A stretch of 64,000 nucleotides of DNA from Limonium bicolor (Eukaryota; Streptophyta; Magnoliopsida; Caryophyllales; Plumbaginaceae). The translations under genes were made by a program, and so were the position numbers. Where the stretch lies: assembly GCA_023374045.1 (NCBI GenBank), contig CM041776.1, positions 346,889,636 to 346,953,635 on the forward strand. The letters are read 5' to 3'. This document shows, one piece after another, positions 62,105-64,000 of this stretch (position 1 is the stretch's first letter; each line of letters starts with the position of its first letter). The notes beneath the pieces were generated by a model. That model saw only the letters and a list, made by a program, of their open reading frames with translations, did not search any database and had not been told where the DNA came from.

Positions 62105-62370
62105 CGTAAATGATGATAGCAATTTTTCTTTTATTCAAAAATGGACATCACCAAGTTATGACTTGTTGGAGACTTTTTTTTGTTTCTATATTAATATTTA
62201 TTGTTGTATTATAAGTAAATCTTAATTTTAATTTATAAATATACTTTAAATAATAAATTTAAAGATGAATATTTGATAAGTAATATTTTCAAATATTAAA
62301 AATATCAAAAAAATTACTATTATAAATTTTAAAATAATGTATTAGTGACTATAGATTCTAAAACATTGAT
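62105..62370. repeat. right arm of ~10-kb-spaced inverted repeat
   Basis: Inverse of 52015-52290; see there. Confidence 0.8.
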
Positions 62371-63237
62371 TGTATATTTTTTATAATAATTTTATTAACT
62401 AAAAAACTGACTCTAGAAAGCGAATGCTATTTTTTTGACAACTACAAATTTTAAAAAATACTTGTATTTATGATTGTAAATTCTAAAACATTGAATGTAC
62501 ATTTTTTATAACTACTGTGTCAACTAAACATTTGAGTGCAAAAATGACATTAATAGCCGATCCTAAATTCATCTTCCACATATCTCTCTAAATTACACGT
62601 CTACTCCTTCAATTCCTCCAAAATTTCTTTATAGGTGATAAAAGCATTGCTCCTTCCACGTGATTCAACAACGATTTTTCTTAGCTACAGCCACTTGTAG
62701 CTATTGACAGCTACATTTGGGGTACATTTGTAGTTTAGAAAACTGCAAAGTAATGGGACATGGAGTGGAGGTGTGATTTTTTTTGGCAGTTCCAGTCAAC
62801 TGCTGACTGGACTGTTTTGCTGACTGAGCTACTTTTTTTATTATATTAACTTTAAATGGTTATAAATTTTAATATATAAGTCCAAAATAAAAAAAATATA
62901 TCATTGTTCACCTAAATTCAAACTCTTCAAAACAATACTAGTCATGGATATGTTTTGACAACTTAAAAAAAATTATTTTTACATGTATATGATGATAAAC
63001 TAAAATGGTAATATGATTCATTAATTTTGTATTATGATTCATTAAAATTGGTATTATATATAATTCATTAAGTAATAAGTGGTGAATTTGATTACAAACT
63101 CCGGAAACGATAAAAAAATCATTATTGTTGCATATTATATTACTATTTGTACGGTGTATTTTAAACCTAAACCCGCCACTGCAAATCCTAAAAATACCTT
63201 CGACGTTTTAGCTTTCCCAGGGTGGGTTTTTGAAATA
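62371..63237. other. no gene seen
   Basis: AT-rich non-coding DNA. Around 62685-62720 is a run of GCTACAGCCACTTGTAGCT-like inverted bits. Nothing else recognised. Confidence 0.5.
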
Positions 63238-63267
63238 CCCCTAAATTAATTTAAATTAATTTAGGGG
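63238..63267. repeat. 30-bp perfect palindrome
   Basis: CCCCTAAATTAATTT followed by its exact reverse complement, with no spacer. Confidence 0.9.
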
Positions 63268-63720
63268 ATTTCTTTTATTAAAAAATTAACTTATTATATG
63301 GAATTATGGAAATTAAATTATATTATATGGAATTATGAATATTAAATTATTATATGGAATTGTGAAATTTTATTTAGGGGTTTTCTCCTATTTAAACCTA
63401 ATTATTATACATTATTATATAGTTATGATTTAATAATAAGATTTATAAGTCAATAAATCTTGGGAAAATTTCTAAACACTCCAAATATATTATAAAGATT
63501 TTAGGAAGTGTTGGAACATTGTTTTGAAACAAAAGTCATATAAAATTCTAGAAACCTTAAAGCTTATTAAGTCTTGCTAGAGTTGACTTTTTGAGAATGG
63601 TCAAACCAGGCCATGAAACCTATACCAATAAATAGGTTATGAAAAACCATGAAGATCGATAAAAAGAACGTCAAAAACGGATCATCCTAGCCAAAGTTAT
63701 GCTAGATTGAAGTTTTGAAT
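63268..63720. other. no gene seen
   Basis: Contains short repeats of ATTATATGGAATTATG (63290-63365). No coding region. Confidence 0.5.
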
Positions 63721-63982
63721 CAAAATTTTAAGAGATGCCACGTGTCACTCTGTAATGGGTCGCCCACACTTAGCCGATTTCTTCCCTGGATTTCGGTAAC
63801 CGATTTCATGACTTTGCCCTAACTTTAGACGGCTATAACTTTTACATCTCTCAAAATTTTAAGAGATGCCACGTGTCACTCTGTAATGGGTCGCCCACAC
63901 TTAGCCGATTTCTTCCCTGGATTTCGGTAACCGATTTCATGACTTTGCCCTAACTTTAGACGGCTATAACTTTTACATCTCT
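63721..63982. repeat. 131-bp tandem duplication
   Basis: Two apparently identical units starting CAAAATTTTAAGAGATGCC at 63721 and 63852. A third may begin at 63983 but diverges at once (CAAAATTTTTCCATG). The text resembles LTR or leader DNA of plant retroelements, but the window ends here. Confidence 0.9.
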
Positions 63983-64000
63983 CAAAATTTTTCCATGCCG

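Overview
Nuclear DNA of a flowering plant, most likely a eudicot. The evidence is two spliced aspartyl protease genes and one spliced drug/metabolite-type transporter gene with plant-type exon structure, four nuclear tRNA-Lys genes, relics of plant LINE, Ty1/copia, Ty3/gypsy-type, CACTA, Mutator-like, hAT-like and Stowaway elements, and long AT-rich spacers. I see no bacterial, organellar or viral operon structure. Only seven loci look intact: two aspartyl proteases, one transporter and four tRNAs.

Layout. 1-1595: 3' end of a LINE. 2159-3025: truncated SCAR/WAVE gene fragment. 4285-4819: CACTA 3' end, inserted into a copia RNase H relic (4820-5224) that is followed by its LTR. 6680-18990 and 24430-40590: the two arms of a direct segmental duplication. 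Each arm carries one minus-strand apoplastic-type aspartyl protease gene (7068-9120 and 24811-28232), long conserved upstream DNA and a ~270-bp tandem repeat. The arms differ by insertions that can be read against the empty site in the other arm. 19440-20371, between the arms: 22-bp minisatellite, then a ~3.1-kb LTR and another CACTA end. 40795-43688: four ~720-bp tandem units, each with one tRNA-Lys(UUU) gene. 43992-47860: foldback and other repeats plus a DUF4283-like relic. 48611-51210: intact eight-exon SLC35F5/EamA-type transporter gene. 52015-62370: nest of transposons between inverted-repeat arms, including two CACTA ends, a copia LTR and a possible 5.8-kb LTR. 62371-64000: AT-rich DNA ending in a 131-bp tandem duplication.

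The genes do not form a pathway. The two proteases are paralogues from local duplication and probably share an extracellular, possibly defence-linked role. The transporter and tRNAs are independent housekeeping-type genes. The most unusual structures are the tRNA-Lys tandem array, the paired duplication arms that record each other's insertion history, and the SCAR fragment next to a CACTA terminus. I found no clearly new biochemical system.
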